From: Aquariibacter albus
GTDB lineage: Bacteria > Pseudomonadota > Gammaproteobacteria > Burkholderiales > Burkholderiaceae_C
Length of the DNA: 64,000 bases
Reading direction: 5' to 3'
Assembly: GCF_014145335.1 (NCBI RefSeq)
Contig: NZ_JACIVI010000001.1
Location: forward strand, 1,550,001-1,614,000
Under the pieces are notes generated by a model. It had not been told where the DNA came from and made no database searches. It worked only from the letters and a program-made list of their open reading frames with translations. The translations under genes were made by a program, and so were the position numbers. The first letter of the stretch is position 1. Every line of letters begins with the position of its first letter. Positions 1 to 13,358 of this stretch are shown here, piece by piece.

Positions 1-138
1 GCCTTCCGCCAGACCCTGCTCGCCATGCAGCGCCGCCTGGAGCTGCTGCTGAACCTGCCGGCCAGCGCCCTGGATCGCATGACGCTGGCGCGCAGCGTGC
101 GCGAACTGGCCGCGCAGGCTCCCGCGCCTTCGGCCTGA
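1..138 (+). CDS. arsC: Arsenate reductase ArsC-like, C-terminal end (partial)
   Basis: The window opens inside a reading frame that ends at the TGA at 136-138; 45 residues are visible. They form an amphipathic stretch (QRRLELLLNLPASALDR) matching the C-terminal helix of the low-molecular-weight-phosphatase-type arsenate reductases, which reduce arsenate to arsenite in the cytoplasm. The catalytic loop lies outside the window. An aquaporin-family gene starts 19 bases downstream, a common arrangement in bacterial ars operons, and this supports the call. Identity rests on a short tail plus context, so confidence is moderate. Confidence 0.55.
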   Translation, partial: AFRQTLLAMQRRLELLLNLPASALDRMTLARSVRELAAQAPAPSA

Positions 139-157
139 GGCGCAGCCGGGACCTGCC

Positions 158-874
158 ATGAAGCCCTGCACCCTGCAGAAGCTGCTGGCCGAAGGCCTGG
201 GCACCCTGGCCCTGCTGGCCGTGGTGATCGGCTCGGGCGTGATGGCCGAGCGCCTGTCCGGCGGCAACGACGGCCTGGCCCTGCTGGCCAACACCCTGGC
301 CACGGTCTTCGGGCTGTGGGTGCTGATCGAGCTGATGGGGCCGGTCAGCGGGGCGCACTTCAATCCGGCGGTCAGCCTGGTGATGGCGCTGCGCGGCGAA
401 CTGCCCCGGCGCCTGGCCCTGGGCTACCTCGCCGTGCAGCTGCTCGGCGCCATGCTGGGCGCCTGGCTGGTGCATGCGATGTTCGAGATGCCCGTGCTGC
501 AATGGTCGGACAAGGTGCGCAGCGGCCCGGCCCAGTGGCTTGCCGAGGCGGTGGCCACCGCCGGCCTGCTGCTGGTCATCCTGCGCAGCCCTGGGGACAA
601 GGCGCCGGCCCGGGTGGCGGCCTACATCGGCGCGGCCTACTGGTTCACGGCCTCGACCTCGTTTGCCAACCCGGCCGCGGCCTTCGGCCGCATGTTCAGC
701 AACAGTTTTGCCGGCATCGCGCCTGCGGATGTGCCGGGCTTCGTGCTGGCCCAGCTGGCCGGTGCCGGCCTGGGCTGGGGCCTGGCCCGGCTGCTGGCGC
801 CGACCGCGGCAGCAGCCCCGCCCGACCCGAAGCTGGGGGCGGCCGCCGACCCGAGCCGCGCGCGACCGGCCTGA
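158..874 (+). CDS. MIP/aquaporin-family channel, probably arsenite-associated
   Basis: This 238-residue protein is predicted to be an inner-membrane channel of the major intrinsic protein family. Both signature loops are present: HFNPAV with NPA at residues 69-71, and FANPAAAF with NPA at 171-173. Hydrophobic segments around and between them fit the six-helix fold. The gene follows an arsC-like gene by 19 bases, so it is probably co-transcribed. In ars operons such channels are thought to let arsenite leave the cell down its gradient; that substrate is inferred from position, not from selectivity-filter residues. A Pro/Ala-rich tail ends the protein. Confidence 0.85.
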   Translation: MKPCTLQKLLAEGLGTLALLAVVIGSGVMAERLSGGNDGLALLANTLATVFGLWVLIELMGPVSGAHFNPAVSLVMALRGELPRRLALGYLAVQLLGAMLGAWLVHAMFEMPVLQWSDKVRSGPAQWLAEAVATAGLLLVILRSPGDKAPARVAAYIGAAYWFTASTSFANPAAAFGRMFSNSFAGIAPADVPGFVLAQLAGAGLGWGLARLLAPTAAAAPPDPKLGAAADPSRARPA

Positions 875-950
875 GCCGACGCCCCTGGCGCATCCCCCCG
901 CCGGGATCGGCACGCGGATGCAGGCCGCGCCCGGCCGTGCTGCGCCGGGC

Positions 951-2297
951 TCAGGCGCCGCGTACGGCCTCGGCCAGGCGCTCGGCGCTGCGCCGGGCCA
1001 GCCCGGCGTCCTCCGCCTCGACCATCAGGCGCAGCAGCGGCTCGGTGCCTGAGGCGCGGATCAGCACCCGGCCGCGGCCGGCCAGCTCGGCCTCCACCGC
1101 GGCCTGGGCCTGCGCCAGGCGCGGATCGGCACGCCAGTCCTGGCCAGGCTGCAGGCGCACGTTCAGCAGGGTCTGCGGGAAGAGCGTGAGCCCGCCCAGC
1201 AGGCCGGCCAGGCCCCGGCCGCCGCGCACCGCCGCCTGCAGCACCTGGAGGGCGCTGACCAGGCCATCGCCGGTGCTGTGCTGGTCCAGCACCAGCAGGT
1301 GGCCGGAGCCCTCGCCGCCCAGCAGCCAGCCCCGGGCCAGCAGCTCTTCCAGCACGTAGCGATCGCCCACCTTGGCGCGGACAAAGTCCAGGCCGCGGGC
1401 GCGCAGGGCCTGCTCGACGGCCAGGTTGGTCATCAGGGTGCCGACCGCGCCCGCCAGGGCCTGGCCGCGGTCGAGCCGGTCGACCACCAGGGCGTAGAGC
1501 AGCTCGTCGCCGTTGTAGAGCCGGCCCGCGGCATCGACGACCTGCAGCCGATCGGCATCGCCGTCGAGGGCCAGGCCGAGGTCGGCGCGATGCTGCTGCA
1601 CGGCCGCGACCAGGGCTTCGGGATGGGTCGCGCCAAAGCCGTCGTTGATGTTCCGGCCGTCGGGACTGCAGCCGATGGCCACCACCTCGGCCCCCAGCTC
1701 GTGCAGCACGGCGGGCGCGACCTGGTAGGCCGCGCCGTGGGCGGCATCGACGACGATTTTCAGCCCGCGCAGGGAGAAGCTGGGGTCGACCGTGCCCTTG
1801 CAGAACTCGATGTAGCGTCCCTGCGCATCGCTGACACGCCGGGCCTTGCCCAGGCTGGTGGAGTCGGCCCAGGCGGGCGGCTCGGCCAGCGCGGCCTCGA
1901 CGGCCAGCTCCCACGCGTCGGGCAGCTTGCTGCCCTGGGCCGAGAAGAACTTGATGCCGTTGTCCGGATAGGGGTTGTGCGAGGCACTGAGCACCACGCC
2001 CAGGTCCAGCCGGAGCGCGCGGGTCAGGTAGGCCACGCCGGGCGTGGGCAGCGGGCCGCTTAGCAGCACGTCGACACCGGCCGAGGCAAAGCCGGCTTCC
2101 AGCGCCGATTCGAGCATGTAGCCGGAAATGCGCGTGTCCTTGCCGATCAGCACGGTCGGGCGGCCCCGGCCGCCGCCGCGCTGGGCCTGCAGCACGCGGC
2201 CCACCGCATGGCCCAGGCGCAGCACGAAGTCGGGCGTGATCGGGGCCTGGCCCACGGTGCCGCGGATGCCGTCGGTGCCGAAATACTGTCTGCTCAT
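951..2297 (-). CDS. glmM: Phosphoglucosamine mutase GlmM
   Basis: GlmM converts glucosamine-6-phosphate to glucosamine-1-phosphate in the UDP-GlcNAc pathway that feeds peptidoglycan and LPS. The 448-residue protein has the family length and opens with [11 protein letters not shown]. The phosphoserine loop SASHNP is near residue 104, the metal-binding DGDADR near 243, and the phosphate-binding [10 protein letters not shown] near the C-terminus. The ATG start gives the canonical N-terminus. It is the last gene of the conserved rlmE-ftsH-folP-glmM string, 55 bases after folP, and is probably co-transcribed with folP. Confidence 0.97.
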   Translation of the reverse strand: MSRQYFGTDGIRGTVGQAPITPDFVLRLGHAVGRVLQAQRGGGRGRPTVLIGKDTRISGYMLESALEAGFASAGVDVLLSGPLPTPGVAYLTRALRLDLGVVLSASHNPYPDNGIKFFSAQGSKLPDAWELAVEAALAEPPAWADSTSLGKARRVSDAQGRYIEFCKGTVDPSFSLRGLKIVVDAAHGAAYQVAPAVLHELGAEVVAIGCSPDGRNINDGFGATHPEALVAAVQQHRADLGLALDGDADRLQVVDAAGRLYNGDELLYALVVDRLDRGQALAGAVGTLMTNLAVEQALRARGLDFVRAKVGDRYVLEELLARGWLLGGEGSGHLLVLDQHSTGDGLVSALQVLQAAVRGGRGLAGLLGGLTLFPQTLLNVRLQPGQDWRADPRLAQAQAAVEAELAGRGRVLIRASGTEPLLRLMVEAEDAGLARRSAERLAEAVRGA

Positions 2298-2352
2298 GCG
2301 GGGATTGTGGCCGTTCGTTGACGGCCCTCGTTCGTGGAGCGGGCGGGCGACC

Positions 2353-3222
2353 TCAGCCCGGCAGGCCGGCGGCCGCCCAGACCTTCAGCGCATCGGCCGT
2401 CTCGCGGACATCGTGCACGCGCAGGATGCGCGCACCACGCTGCACCGCCGCGAGGGCAGCCGCCAGGCTGGCGGCCAGGCGCTGATCGACCGTGCGGTCG
2501 CACAGGCTGCCCAGGGTGCTCTTGCGCGACCAGCCGGCCAGGATCGGCAGGCCCAGGTCGAGCAGCTCGTGCTGGCGGGCCAGCAGTTCGAGGTTGTGGG
2601 CCACGGTCTTGCCGAAGCCGATGCCAGGGTCGACGCTGAGACGCTCGGCCGCCACGCCGCGGGCCGCCAGGGCCGCCACGCGCTCGCGCAGGAAGTCGCG
2701 CACCTCGGCGATCACATCGGTGTAGACCGGCGCGGCCTGCATGGTCTTGGGCGAATCGCCCAGCATGTGCATCAGACAGACGCCACAGCTCGGGTGGGCT
2801 GCGACCACCTCCAGGGCGCCGGGCTGGCGCAGGGCCTGCACGTCGTTGACGATGTCGGCGCCCAGGTCCAGCGCAGCCTGCATGACGGCAGGCTTGAGGG
2901 TGTCGATGGACACCGGCACCTCCAAGGCGACCGCCGCCCGGAGCACCGGCAGCACGCGGGCGAGCTCCAGCTCGGCAGGCACCGGCTCCGAGCCGGGGCG
3001 GGTGGATTCACCGCCGATGTCCAGGATGTCGGCACCGTCCTTCAGGAGTTGCTCGGCGTGGGCGATGGCGGCCGATGCTGTGGTGCGGCCGCCGTCGGAG
3101 AAGGAATCGGGCGTGACATTGACGATACCCATGAGCAGCGGCCGCCCCAGCGCCAGCCTGAAGCGGCCCGCCTGCCAGAAAGGCGCGATGCGGTGCGGGT
3201 CGTCGGAAAGCTCAGCAGGCAT
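2353..3222 (-). CDS. folP: Dihydropteroate synthase FolP
   Basis: FolP condenses p-aminobenzoate with the pterin pyrophosphate in folate synthesis and is the sulfonamide target. The motifs [25 protein letters not shown], and GWSRKS near the C-terminus are all present. The frame is open upstream to 3306, but that would start translation inside the ftsH terminator hairpin. The ATG at 3222 (MPAELSDD) gives a 289-residue protein of normal length and is preferred, although no strong ribosome binding site is visible. It sits between ftsH and glmM, as in E. coli. Confidence 0.95.
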   Translation of the reverse strand: MPAELSDDPHRIAPFWQAGRFRLALGRPLLMGIVNVTPDSFSDGGRTTASAAIAHAEQLLKDGADILDIGGESTRPGSEPVPAELELARVLPVLRAAVALEVPVSIDTLKPAVMQAALDLGADIVNDVQALRQPGALEVVAAHPSCGVCLMHMLGDSPKTMQAAPVYTDVIAEVRDFLRERVAALAARGVAAERLSVDPGIGFGKTVAHNLELLARQHELLDLGLPILAGWSRKSTLGSLCDRTVDQRLAASLAAALAAVQRGARILRVHDVRETADALKVWAAAGLPG

Positions 3223-3282
3223 GGCAAGGGCAGGAGGAAGGAAACACGGGAAGGCCGACCGCGCGGCCGGCCCACAAACGAC

Positions 3283-3302
3283 GACGGGGCCGAAGCCCCG
3301 TC
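3283..3302 (-). terminator. Hairpin in the ftsH-folP gap
   Basis: An 8-bp perfect stem (GACGGGGC/GCCCCGTC) closes a TTCG tetraloop when read on the minus strand, just after the ftsH stop. No long T-run follows, so it may be an attenuating hairpin or RNA-stability element and not a full terminator; folP expression could then be partly uncoupled from ftsH. Confidence 0.5.
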
Positions 3303-3333
3303 GCATGCTGCCGCGGTGTGGCCCGCGCCTGGA

Positions 3334-5253
3334 TCAGGCGACCGCAGCCGCCTGGTCGGGGCTGCCCCCCACCGGAGCCGCCGGACCGTCGCCGCCGCTC
3401 TTGCCGCCGCCGACGCTGGTCCAGTCCTTCGGCGGACGCGGCGCCTTGCCGGACATGATGTCGTCGATCTGCTCGGCGTCGATGGTCTCCCAGTCGAGCA
3501 GGGCCTTGGCCATCGCATGCATCTTGTCCTGATGCTCCTCGATCAGCTGCCGGGCCTGCGCGTACTGCGCGTCGATGATCTTGCGGATCTCGGCGTCGAC
3601 CTTGCGCATGGTCTCCTCGGACATCGAGGTGGTCTTGGTCACGCTGCGGCCGAGGAAGACCTCGCCCTCGTTCTCGGCGTAGACCATCGGACCCAGGGCA
3701 TCGGTCATGCCGTAGCGGGTGACCATGTCGCGGGCCAAGGCAGTGGCCCGCTCGAAGTCGTTGCTGGCGCCGGTGGTCATCTGGTCCATGAAGACCTCTT
3801 CGGCGATCCGGCCGCCGAACAGCACGCTGATGGTGCTGAGCATGCGGCCCTTGTCCATGCTGTAGCGATCACCCTCGGGCAGCTGCATGGTCACGCCCAG
3901 CGCGCGGCCGCGCGGGATGATGGTGACCTTGTGCACCGGATCGGTCTTGGGCAGCAGGCGCGCGACCAGGGCGTGGCCGGCCTCGTGGTAGGCGGTGTTC
4001 TTGCGCTCTTCCTCGGGCATGACCATGGACTTCCGCTCGGGGCCCATCATGATCTTGTCCTTGGCCTTCTCGAAGTCCTGCATGTCGACCACGCGCGCAT
4101 TGCGGCGGGCGGCGAAGAGGGCAGCCTCGTTCACCAGGTTGGCCAGGTCGGCGCCGGAGAAGCCGGGCGTGCCACGGGCCAGGATGTCGGCCTTGATGTC
4201 GCCGCCGATCGGCACCTTGCGCATGTGCACGTTCAGGATCTGCTCGCGGCCGCGCACGTCCGGCAGGGTCACGTAGACCTGGCGGTCGAAGCGGCCGGGG
4301 CGCAGCAGGGCCGGGTCGAGGATGTCCGGGCGATTGGTCGCCGCGATCACGATCACGCCGAGATTGGTCTCGAAGCCATCCATCTCGACGAGCATCTGGT
4401 TCAGCGTCTGTTCGCGCTCGTCGTTGCCGCCGCCGAGGCCGGCCCCGCGATGGCGGCCGACCGCGTCGATTTCGTCGACGAAGATGATGCAGGGGGCGTT
4501 CTTCTTGGCCTGCTCGAACATGTCCCGCACGCGGGCCGCACCGACGCCAACGAACATCTCGACGAAGTCCGAGCCGGAGATGCTGAAGAAGGGCACCTTG
4601 GCCTCGCCGGCGATGGCCTTGGCAAGCAGCGTCTTGCCGGTGCCGGGGGGGCCGACCAGCAGCACGCCGCGCGGGATGCGGCCACCGAGCTTCTGGAACT
4701 TCTGCGGGTCCTTGAGGAAGTCGACGAGTTCCTTCACCTCTTCCTTGGCCTCGTCGCAGCCGGCGACGTCCTGGAAGGTCACGGAATTGTTGTTCTCGTC
4801 GAGCATGCGGGCCTTGCTCTTGCCGAAGCTGAAGGCCCCGCCCTTGCCGCCGCCCTGCATCTGGCGCATGAAATAGACCCACACGCCGATCAGCAGCAGC
4901 ATGGGTCCCCAGCTGACCAGGATGCTCATCAGCATCGAGGGCTCTTCGCGGGGACGGACATCGAACTTGACGTCGTTGGCGATCAGGTCACCGACCAGGC
5001 CACGGTCCATGTAGGTGGCGGTCGAGCGGATCTGCTTGCCGTCGGTGGTCTGCGCGCGGATCTCGGTGGTGCCGCTGCCGCTTTCCTGCAGCGTCACGCT
5101 CTGGATGCGGCGCTGGCGCACCTCTTCGAGGAAATCGGAGTACCCGACCTGCCCTGCCCCGACCATGCCCCGATCGAACTGCTTGAAGACGGTGAACAGC
5201 ACCAGGGCGATCACCATCCACACCGCAACCTTCGAGAACCATTGATTGTTCAC
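3334..5253 (-). CDS. ftsH: ATP-dependent zinc metalloprotease FtsH
   Basis: FtsH is the membrane-bound AAA+ protease that degrades regulatory and misassembled membrane proteins as a hexamer. The 639-residue protein has an N-terminal membrane helix (about residues 8-26), a second helix near 110-130, Walker A GPPGTGKT, Walker B FVDEID, the second region of homology (LLRPGRFDR) and the zinc site HEAGHA. The tail is rich in Gly, Pro and Ala. It lies 139 bases after rlmE, and the minus-strand order rlmE-ftsH-folP-glmM is classical. Confidence 0.98.
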   Translation of the reverse strand: MNNQWFSKVAVWMVIALVLFTVFKQFDRGMVGAGQVGYSDFLEEVRQRRIQSVTLQESGSGTTEIRAQTTDGKQIRSTATYMDRGLVGDLIANDVKFDVRPREEPSMLMSILVSWGPMLLLIGVWVYFMRQMQGGGKGGAFSFGKSKARMLDENNNSVTFQDVAGCDEAKEEVKELVDFLKDPQKFQKLGGRIPRGVLLVGPPGTGKTLLAKAIAGEAKVPFFSISGSDFVEMFVGVGAARVRDMFEQAKKNAPCIIFVDEIDAVGRHRGAGLGGGNDEREQTLNQMLVEMDGFETNLGVIVIAATNRPDILDPALLRPGRFDRQVYVTLPDVRGREQILNVHMRKVPIGGDIKADILARGTPGFSGADLANLVNEAALFAARRNARVVDMQDFEKAKDKIMMGPERKSMVMPEEERKNTAYHEAGHALVARLLPKTDPVHKVTIIPRGRALGVTMQLPEGDRYSMDKGRMLSTISVLFGGRIAEEVFMDQMTTGASNDFERATALARDMVTRYGMTDALGPMVYAENEGEVFLGRSVTKTTSMSEETMRKVDAEIRKIIDAQYAQARQLIEEHQDKMHAMAKALLDWETIDAEQIDDIMSGKAPRPPKDWTSVGGGKSGGDGPAAPVGGSPDQAAAVA

Positions 5254-5392
5254 CGCGACTCCTTGATCGTCCCGCCCTCGCCGCGAAACGCGCGTGGGCT
5301 TGACAGTGACTTGATTCTAGGGCGTCGACCCGGGCCTGCCCGATCGCTTCTGCCTTGTCCGCCCATAGCCCGGGGTCGATGGCAGGCGGATG

Positions 5393-6076
5393 TCACGCCC
5401 CGGACACCGCTTTCAGACCCATGCCGACCAGGAAGGTTTCCGACGATCGATCACGCGAGGCCTTGGGCTTGATCGGCTTGACGACGCGGAAATGCCGCTT
5501 GAACAGCTCGACCAGCTGGCTGTAGCCGCTGCCGTGGAAAACCTTGCAGACCAGCGCGCCTTCCGGCCGCAGGTGGGCGCAGGCAAAGTCGATCGCCAGC
5601 TCGACCAGCCCGGCGACGCGGGCCGAATCCGAGGCGGCGATGCCCGACAGGTTCGGGGCCATGTCCGAAACCACCAGGTCGACCGGCTGGCCGCCGAGAC
5701 GGGCCTTCAGCTCGGCCAGCACCGCCTCCTCGTGGAAGTCGCCCTGCAGGAACTCGACACCCTCGATGGCTTCCATCGGCAGGATGTCCAGCGCGACGAT
5801 GCGGCCGTCGAGCTGGCCGACCGCCGCGCCGCCGACGCCGGCCTCCTTGGGCGCGAAGCGGCGGCGCAGGTACTGGCTCCAGGCACCGGGGGTGGAGCCC
5901 AGGTCCACCACGGTCTGGCCGGGCCGCACCAGCTTCAGTTCCTCGTCGATCTCCTTGAGCTTGTAGGCAGCGCGGGCCCGGTAGCCATCCTTCTTCGCCA
6001 TCTTGACGTAGGGATCGTTGACGTGGTCGTTCAGCCAGGCCTTGTTGACCTTGCGGCTCTTGGTCTTGGTCTTCAT
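5393..6076 (-). CDS. rlmE: 23S rRNA 2'-O-methyltransferase RlmE (RrmJ/FtsJ)
   Basis: RlmE methylates U2552 in the A-loop of 23S rRNA during late 50S maturation. The SAM-binding motif [15 protein letters not shown] is present, as are [10 protein letters not shown], carrying the catalytic Asp, and [11 protein letters not shown], carrying a catalytic Lys. The frame is open upstream to 6487 across the divergent yhbY gene. The ATG at 6076 ([12 protein letters not shown]) gives 227 residues with the typical basic N-terminus and is clearly the start. It is divergent from yhbY, as in many Proteobacteria. Confidence 0.96.
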   Translation of the reverse strand: MKTKTKSRKVNKAWLNDHVNDPYVKMAKKDGYRARAAYKLKEIDEELKLVRPGQTVVDLGSTPGAWSQYLRRRFAPKEAGVGGAAVGQLDGRIVALDILPMEAIEGVEFLQGDFHEEAVLAELKARLGGQPVDLVVSDMAPNLSGIAASDSARVAGLVELAIDFACAHLRPEGALVCKVFHGSGYSQLVELFKRHFRVVKPIKPKASRDRSSETFLVGMGLKAVSGA

Positions 6077-6124
6077 GCTCGGAAGCTTCCGCGAGAAGGG
6101 GCGGGGGGCAACGATAATCCCCCG

Positions 6125-6601
6125 ATGCCCGCATTGATCCTGAAACCGGCGGCGCGCAAGGAACACCGCGCTGCTGCCCACCACCTCGACCCGGTCGTCA
6201 TGATCGGGGCCGAGGGCCTGACCCCCGCCGTGATGCGCGAGGCCGACCTGGCGCTGAAGGCCCACGGCCTGATCAAGCTCCGCGTCTTCTCCGACGACCG
6301 CAGTGCCCGCGAAGCCCTGCTGGCGCAACTCGCTGACACGCTCAACGCCGCCCCGGTGCAGCACATCGGCAAGCTGCTGGTGCTGTGGCGACCGATTCCG
6401 CCCAAGGAGAAGGCCCCGCCGGCCGAGGGCGCCAAGTCCGGGCCCAAGATCGTCAAGGTGCTGAAGTTCTCCAAGAGCGGCAACCACCGGGCCCAGGTCA
6501 AGAAGCTGACCGTCTTCGGCAACGAGCGGGTCACCGCCGGGGGCATCGTCAAGCGTGCCAAGCCCCGCATGAGCAGCCGCAAGCGGCCGGCCGGCGAGTG
6601 A
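6125..6601 (+). CDS. yhbY: YhbY-family RNA-binding protein (CRM domain)
   Basis: This 158-residue protein carries the CRM (CRS1-YhbY) fold, which binds pre-50S ribosomal particles. The visible features are the basic N-terminus ([19 protein letters not shown]), the helix [14 protein letters not shown] and a GKLLVLWRP strand. Compared with E. coli YhbY (about 97 residues) it has a Lys/Arg-rich extension of roughly 60 residues ending [11 protein letters not shown], which probably adds RNA affinity. The ATG at 6125 is the only start giving the domain a sensible N-terminus. It is divergent from rlmE, matching the conserved neighbourhood. Confidence 0.93.
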   Translation: MPALILKPAARKEHRAAAHHLDPVVMIGAEGLTPAVMREADLALKAHGLIKLRVFSDDRSAREALLAQLADTLNAAPVQHIGKLLVLWRPIPPKEKAPPAEGAKSGPKIVKVLKFSKSGNHRAQVKKLTVFGNERVTAGGIVKRAKPRMSSRKRPAGE

Positions 6602-6626
6602 ATCGCCGCGCGGCGCGCGGCCGGGC

Positions 6627-7094
6627 TCAGGCCCGCGACGGCGCCGCGACCCGCCAGCTCAGCACGGCCAGCAAGGCCATCTTCAGGAAATAGGCGGCCG
6701 AGGACAGGCCGTGCAGCGTCCCGAAGGACAGGCGTCCCTGGCCGGCCCGCGCCGCTTCCATCATGGGCTGCAGCGCGAAATAGCCCGCCACCGTCAGGAA
6801 GAGCACGCCCAGCACGAGCAGCAGCTCGGCGCTGAGGCGGGTGCCCAGGCCGGCTTCCGCCCGGCGCTGGCCGCGGGTGCGCTCGATCAGGCCCAGCACG
6901 ACGACGAAGCCCAGCGTCAGCCGGGCCTCGATCGCGAAGAGCTGGCCGGCCACCCGGCCGGCCAGCGGCCGGTCCAGCAGGGCGAACAGCGTTGGCGCCG
7001 CGATCAGGCCCAGGGCCAGCAGCAGGCCCAGCCACACGCCCGGCAGGCTGCGGCGCAGGCGCTCCAGCAGCGGGGGCAGCAGCGGCGGCGTCAT
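6627..7094 (-). CDS. DUF4149 inner-membrane protein
   Basis: A 155-residue protein with about four hydrophobic segments (for example [20 protein letters not shown] and [20 protein letters not shown]), matching the DUF4149 family found beside greA/carAB/yhbY in Betaproteobacteria. The function is unknown. A GTG further upstream (7109) would overlap the greA stop. The ATG at 7094 has a good ribosome binding site (AGGGAG, 5-6 bases away) and is preferred. The gene follows greA by 11 bases and is probably expressed from the carAB-greA side. Confidence 0.85.
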   Translation of the reverse strand: MTPPLLPPLLERLRRSLPGVWLGLLLALGLIAAPTLFALLDRPLAGRVAGQLFAIEARLTLGFVVVLGLIERTRGQRRAEAGLGTRLSAELLLVLGVLFLTVAGYFALQPMMEAARAGQGRLSFGTLHGLSSAAYFLKMALLAVLSWRVAAPSRA

Positions 7095-7105
7095 CGCGGC
7101 TCCCT

Positions 7106-7588
7106 TCACTGGTAGCGGACTTCGACGATGTCGTAGCGCTTGATGCCGCCCGGGGCCTGCACCTCGGCCACGTCGCCGGCTTCCTTGCCGATCAGCGCAC
7201 GGGCGATCGGCGAGCTGATCGAAATCAGGCCGAACTTCAGGTCGGCCTCGTCCTCGCCGACGATCTGGTAAGTCACCGCGCCGCCGCTGGCTTCCTCCTC
7301 CAGGTCGACCGTCGCCCCGAAGACGACGCGACCCGCGGCGTTGTCCGCCAGCGCGGCCGGGTCGATGATCTTGGCGGCGGCCAGCTTGCCCTCGATCTCG
7401 TTGATGCGGCCTTCGATGAAGCCTTGCTTGTCCTTGGCCGCGTCGTACTCGGCGTTCTCGGACAGGTCGCCCTGGGCCCGGGCTTCGGCGATGGCCTGGA
7501 TCACGGCGGGGCGTTCGACATGCTTGAGGCGCTGCAGCTCGTCCTTGAGCTTCTCGGCGCCGCGCTTGGTCAGGGGGATGGTGCTCAT
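7106..7588 (-). CDS. greA: Transcription elongation factor GreA
   Basis: GreA enters the RNA polymerase secondary channel and stimulates cleavage of backtracked transcripts. The 160-residue protein has the N-terminal coiled coil (residues about 8-75) with the acidic tip containing [11 protein letters not shown], followed by the FKBP-like C-terminal domain ([20 protein letters not shown]). It lies 116 bases after carB on the same strand; carA-carB-greA is a common betaproteobacterial order. Confidence 0.97.
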   Translation of the reverse strand: MSTIPLTKRGAEKLKDELQRLKHVERPAVIQAIAEARAQGDLSENAEYDAAKDKQGFIEGRINEIEGKLAAAKIIDPAALADNAAGRVVFGATVDLEEEASGGAVTYQIVGEDEADLKFGLISISSPIARALIGKEAGDVAEVQAPGGIKRYDIVEVRYQ

Positions 7589-7606
7589 CGCATCAGGGGG
7601 TCAAAG

Positions 7607-7645
7607 ACACGCCGGACCGGGGCGGTCAGCCCGGGTCCGGCGTGT
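7607..7645 (-). terminator. Hairpin between carB and greA
   Basis: A perfect 12-bp inverted repeat (ACACGCCGGACC and its complement) encloses a 15-base loop in the 116-base gap between carB and greA. Only a weak T-rich stretch follows on the minus strand. It could terminate part of the carAB transcription so that greA relies on its own promoter, or be a processing site. Confidence 0.55.
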
Positions 7646-7704
7646 GGGGGAAAAAGGAAGGCCGCCTTCCCGATCCCGGGGGCGGCCGTCTGAGGCGGCG
7701 AAGT

Positions 7705-11010
<3,306 letters not shown>

Positions 11011-11037
11011 GGTTCTCTCTCGTCTCTTGCGCGCCGC

Positions 11038-12192
11038 TCAGCGGGCGGCGGCCATCAGGGCAGTGAAGCGGTCGAACAGCGGGCCGATGTCGTGCGGGCC
11101 GGGGCTGGCTTCGGGGTGGCCCTGGAAGCAGAAGGCCGGCTTGTCGGTGCGGGCCAGGCCCTGCAGCGTGCCGTCGAACAGGCTCACATGCGTGGCACGC
11201 AGGTTCGCCGGCAGGGTCTTCTCGTCGACCGCGAAACCGTGGTTCTGGCTGGTGATCGCAACGCGGCCGTCGTCCAGGTCCTTCACCGGATGGTTCCCGC
11301 CGTGGTGGCCGAACTTCATCTTGAAGGTCTTGGCGCCCGAGGCCAGGGCCATGATCTGGTGGCCCAGGCAGATGCCGAAGGTCGGCAGGCCGGATTCGAT
11401 CAGCTCCGCCGCCGCGGCGATCGCGTAGTCGCAGGGCTGCGGGTCGCCGGGGCCGTTGCTGAGGAAGACGCCGTCGGGCTTCAGCGCCAGCACGTCCCGG
11501 GCCGGGGTCTGGGCCGGCACCACGGTCACCTTGCAGCCGCGCTCGGCCAGCATGCGCAGGATGTTGCGCTTGACGCCGAAGTCGTAGGCCACCACGTGGA
11601 AGCGGGGCGCGGTCTGGCTGCCGTAGCCCTGGCCCAGCACCCACTCGGACTCGGTCCAGACGTAGGACTGCCCGGTGCTGACCACCTTGGCCAGGTCCTG
11701 GCCGGCCATGCTCGGCGCGGCCTGGGCACGGGCGATGGCGGCGGCGCGGTCGGCCTCGCTCACGACATGGCCCACCGGGAAGCTGACGATGCAGCCGTTC
11801 TGCGCACCGAGGCTGCGCAGGTGGCGGGTCAGGCGGCGCGTGTCGAGGCCGGCGATGGCCACCGTGCCTTCGGCGACCAGGTAATCGGACAGGCTGCGCT
11901 GGGCACGGAAATTGGAGACGCGCAGCGGCAGGTCCTTGATGACCAGACCGGCGGCATGGACCTTCGGGGCTTCGACATCCTCATCGTTGACGCCGGTGTT
12001 GCCGATGTGCGGATACGTCAGGGTGACGATCTGCCGGCAGTAGCTCGGGTCGGTGAGGATCTCTTGGTAGCCAGTGAGCGAGGTGTTGAACACCACCTCA
12101 CCGACCGTGTGACCGGCGGCGCCGATCGAGATGCCGGGAAAGACCGTGCCGTCTGCGAGTGCGAGGAGTGCGGGGGGCAGGACGGGCAGCAC
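11038..12192 (-). CDS. carA: Carbamoyl-phosphate synthase small subunit CarA (GTG start)
   Basis: CarA is the class I glutamine amidotransferase that supplies ammonia to CarB. The nucleophile loop TFGICLGHQ and the His/Glu pair in [11 protein letters not shown] are present. The frame is open upstream to 12441 with low-complexity sequence that does not belong to the family. The best start is the GTG at 12192, preceded by GGAG at an 8-base spacing, giving [18 protein letters not shown] and 384 residues, which is normal for CarA. It heads the carA-carB-greA string and is divergent from bfr. Confidence 0.95.
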   Translation of the reverse strand: MLPVLPPALLALADGTVFPGISIGAAGHTVGEVVFNTSLTGYQEILTDPSYCRQIVTLTYPHIGNTGVNDEDVEAPKVHAAGLVIKDLPLRVSNFRAQRSLSDYLVAEGTVAIAGLDTRRLTRHLRSLGAQNGCIVSFPVGHVVSEADRAAAIARAQAAPSMAGQDLAKVVSTGQSYVWTESEWVLGQGYGSQTAPRFHVVAYDFGVKRNILRMLAERGCKVTVVPAQTPARDVLALKPDGVFLSNGPGDPQPCDYAIAAAAELIESGLPTFGICLGHQIMALASGAKTFKMKFGHHGGNHPVKDLDDGRVAITSQNHGFAVDEKTLPANLRATHVSLFDGTLQGLARTDKPAFCFQGHPEASPGPHDIGPLFDRFTALMAAAR

Positions 12193-12534
12193 GGGAAAGA
12201 CTCCGTTGAGGCACGCCCAGCCCGCGGCGCATGCCGACCCGGAAGGGGTGCGGGGGCGCTGGCGGCGAGGAAACGGCGGTCGTTTCGCGTGGGCGGCAGG
12301 TGTGGATGCGGGTAAACCTGAGGAGTATAGCCGAGCCCCCTCGATTCGGTGCCCGCCACCCGAGGCCGCGAGCGCAAGCACGCCCCCTGGCGTGTCCCGT
12401 GCACCCGGCATGCGAAGCGCTTTGCGACGCATCCGCAGCACGAGCGCAGCGGCGGGGGGATGGGCCCGGACGGCCCGGAGGGCAGCCTAGACTCGTGCCC
12501 ACCCGGCCGCCCGGCCGCTTGTCCGGAGAACCCC
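12193..12534. promoter_or_regulatory. Divergent carA/bfr intergenic region with a candidate carA -10 box
   Basis: This 342-base gap separates carA and bfr. On the minus strand TATACT (12324-12329) is a near-perfect -10 hexamer in otherwise GC-rich DNA, about 130 bases before the carA GTG, implying a long 5' leader. No clear -35 was found. On the plus strand GGAG lies about 7 bases before the bfr ATG. No Fur-type palindrome and no convincing leader peptide or attenuator were seen. Confidence 0.4.
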
Positions 12535-13017
12535 ATGCAAGGCGACCCCCAAGTCATCGCGCACCTGAATGCACAGCTCAAGAACGAGCTGACTGCCATC
12601 AACCAGTACTTCCTGCACGCCCGCCTGATGCGGCACTGGGGCCATGACAAGCTGGCCAAGAAGGAGTACGAGGAATCGATCGGCGAGATGAAGCACGCCG
12701 ACAAGCTGACCGAGCGCATCCTGATGCTCGACGGCCTGCCGAACTTCCAGGACCTGGGCAAGCTGATGATCGGCGAGGAGCCGGTCGAGGCCCTGAAGAG
12801 CGACCTGGCGATGGAGATGACCGCCCAGGCCACCCTCAAGGCGGGCATCGCCCACTGCGAAACCGTGCGCGACTACGTGTCGCGCGAGCTGCTGCAGGGC
12901 ATCCTCGACGACACCGAGGAGCACATCGACTTCCTCGAAACCCAGCTTGGCCTCGTCGACCAGCTCGGCCGCGCCAACTGGCTGCAGCTGATGACCAGCC
13001 CGCCCTCGGGCGACTGA
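12535..13017 (+). CDS. bfr: Bacterioferritin
   Basis: A 160-residue haem-containing iron-storage protein that oxidises Fe(II) and stores it in a 24-subunit shell. The ferroxidase ligands sit at the family positions: Glu18, Tyr25, Glu51, His54, and the later Glu and EEH motifs (DDTEEHIDFLE). Met52, the haem axial ligand, distinguishes it from plain ferritins. The ATG at 12535 has GGAG about 7 bases upstream. The ferredoxin that mobilises its iron (bfd) is the next gene, 117 bases downstream behind a Fur-type box. Confidence 0.96.
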   Translation: MQGDPQVIAHLNAQLKNELTAINQYFLHARLMRHWGHDKLAKKEYEESIGEMKHADKLTERILMLDGLPNFQDLGKLMIGEEPVEALKSDLAMEMTAQATLKAGIAHCETVRDYVSRELLQGILDDTEEHIDFLETQLGLVDQLGRANWLQLMTSPPSGD

Positions 13018-13082
13018 ACCGGCGCCCGCCCCGCGGCGGGGCGGCAGGCCCTGCCCCACCCATCCCAGGGGCGAGGCCTTGC

Positions 13083-13101
13083 AATGCGAATCGTTCGCAT
13101 T
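13083..13101. promoter_or_regulatory. Putative Fur box upstream of bfd-hemP
   Basis: A 19-bp perfect palindrome, AATGCGAATCGTTCGCATT (8-bp arms around TCG), is followed by an AT-rich TTTAAATTAG stretch that could hold a -10 element. Its length and its AATGCGAA/TTCGCATT arms match Fur operators of Betaproteobacteria. It lies 34 bases before bfd, a gene normally induced by iron starvation to release iron from bacterioferritin. Confidence 0.85.
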
Positions 13102-13134
13102 TAAATTAGCGGCATCGACCTTTCCGATGCCGCC

Positions 13135-13356
13135 ATGATCATCTGCCTCTGCCACCGGGTTTCCGACCGGGCCATCGCCCAGCACGCCGCCAGCGGGCAG
13201 GACTTCGACAGCCTGCAGATGGACACCGGCGTGGCCACCGGCTGCGGCCGCTGTGGCGACTGCGCCCGGGCCGTCTTCGAGACGCACTGCAAGCCGGCCG
13301 CCGGGGCCTGCCATCTGTGGGACGCCGGCCAGTGGCCGGCGGCCGTGGGGGCTTGA
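13135..13356 (+). CDS. bfd: Bacterioferritin-associated ferredoxin Bfd
   Basis: A 73-residue [2Fe-2S] protein that docks on bacterioferritin and passes electrons to the haem so that stored Fe(III) is reduced and released. The ligand pattern is exact: Cys4 and Cys6 (ICLC), then Cys37 and Cys40 (GCGRC), followed by CARAVFETH. It lies directly downstream of the palindromic Fur-type box, so repression by Fur-Fe(II) is likely. The hemP start codon follows two bases after its stop. Confidence 0.94.
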   Translation: MIICLCHRVSDRAIAQHAASGQDFDSLQMDTGVATGCGRCGDCARAVFETHCKPAAGACHLWDAGQWPAAVGA

Positions 13357-13358
13357 GC

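Noticed and set aside
5299-5330. TTGACA at 5299 as a plus-strand promoter
   Set aside because: No -10 hexamer follows at a usable distance, and no plus-strand gene lies downstream for 800 bases.
2128-5472. A 1114-codon open frame on the plus strand
   Set aside because: It runs antisense through glmM, folP and ftsH, is rich in His, Leu, Gly and Ala low-complexity runs, and matches no family. It is an artefact of high GC.
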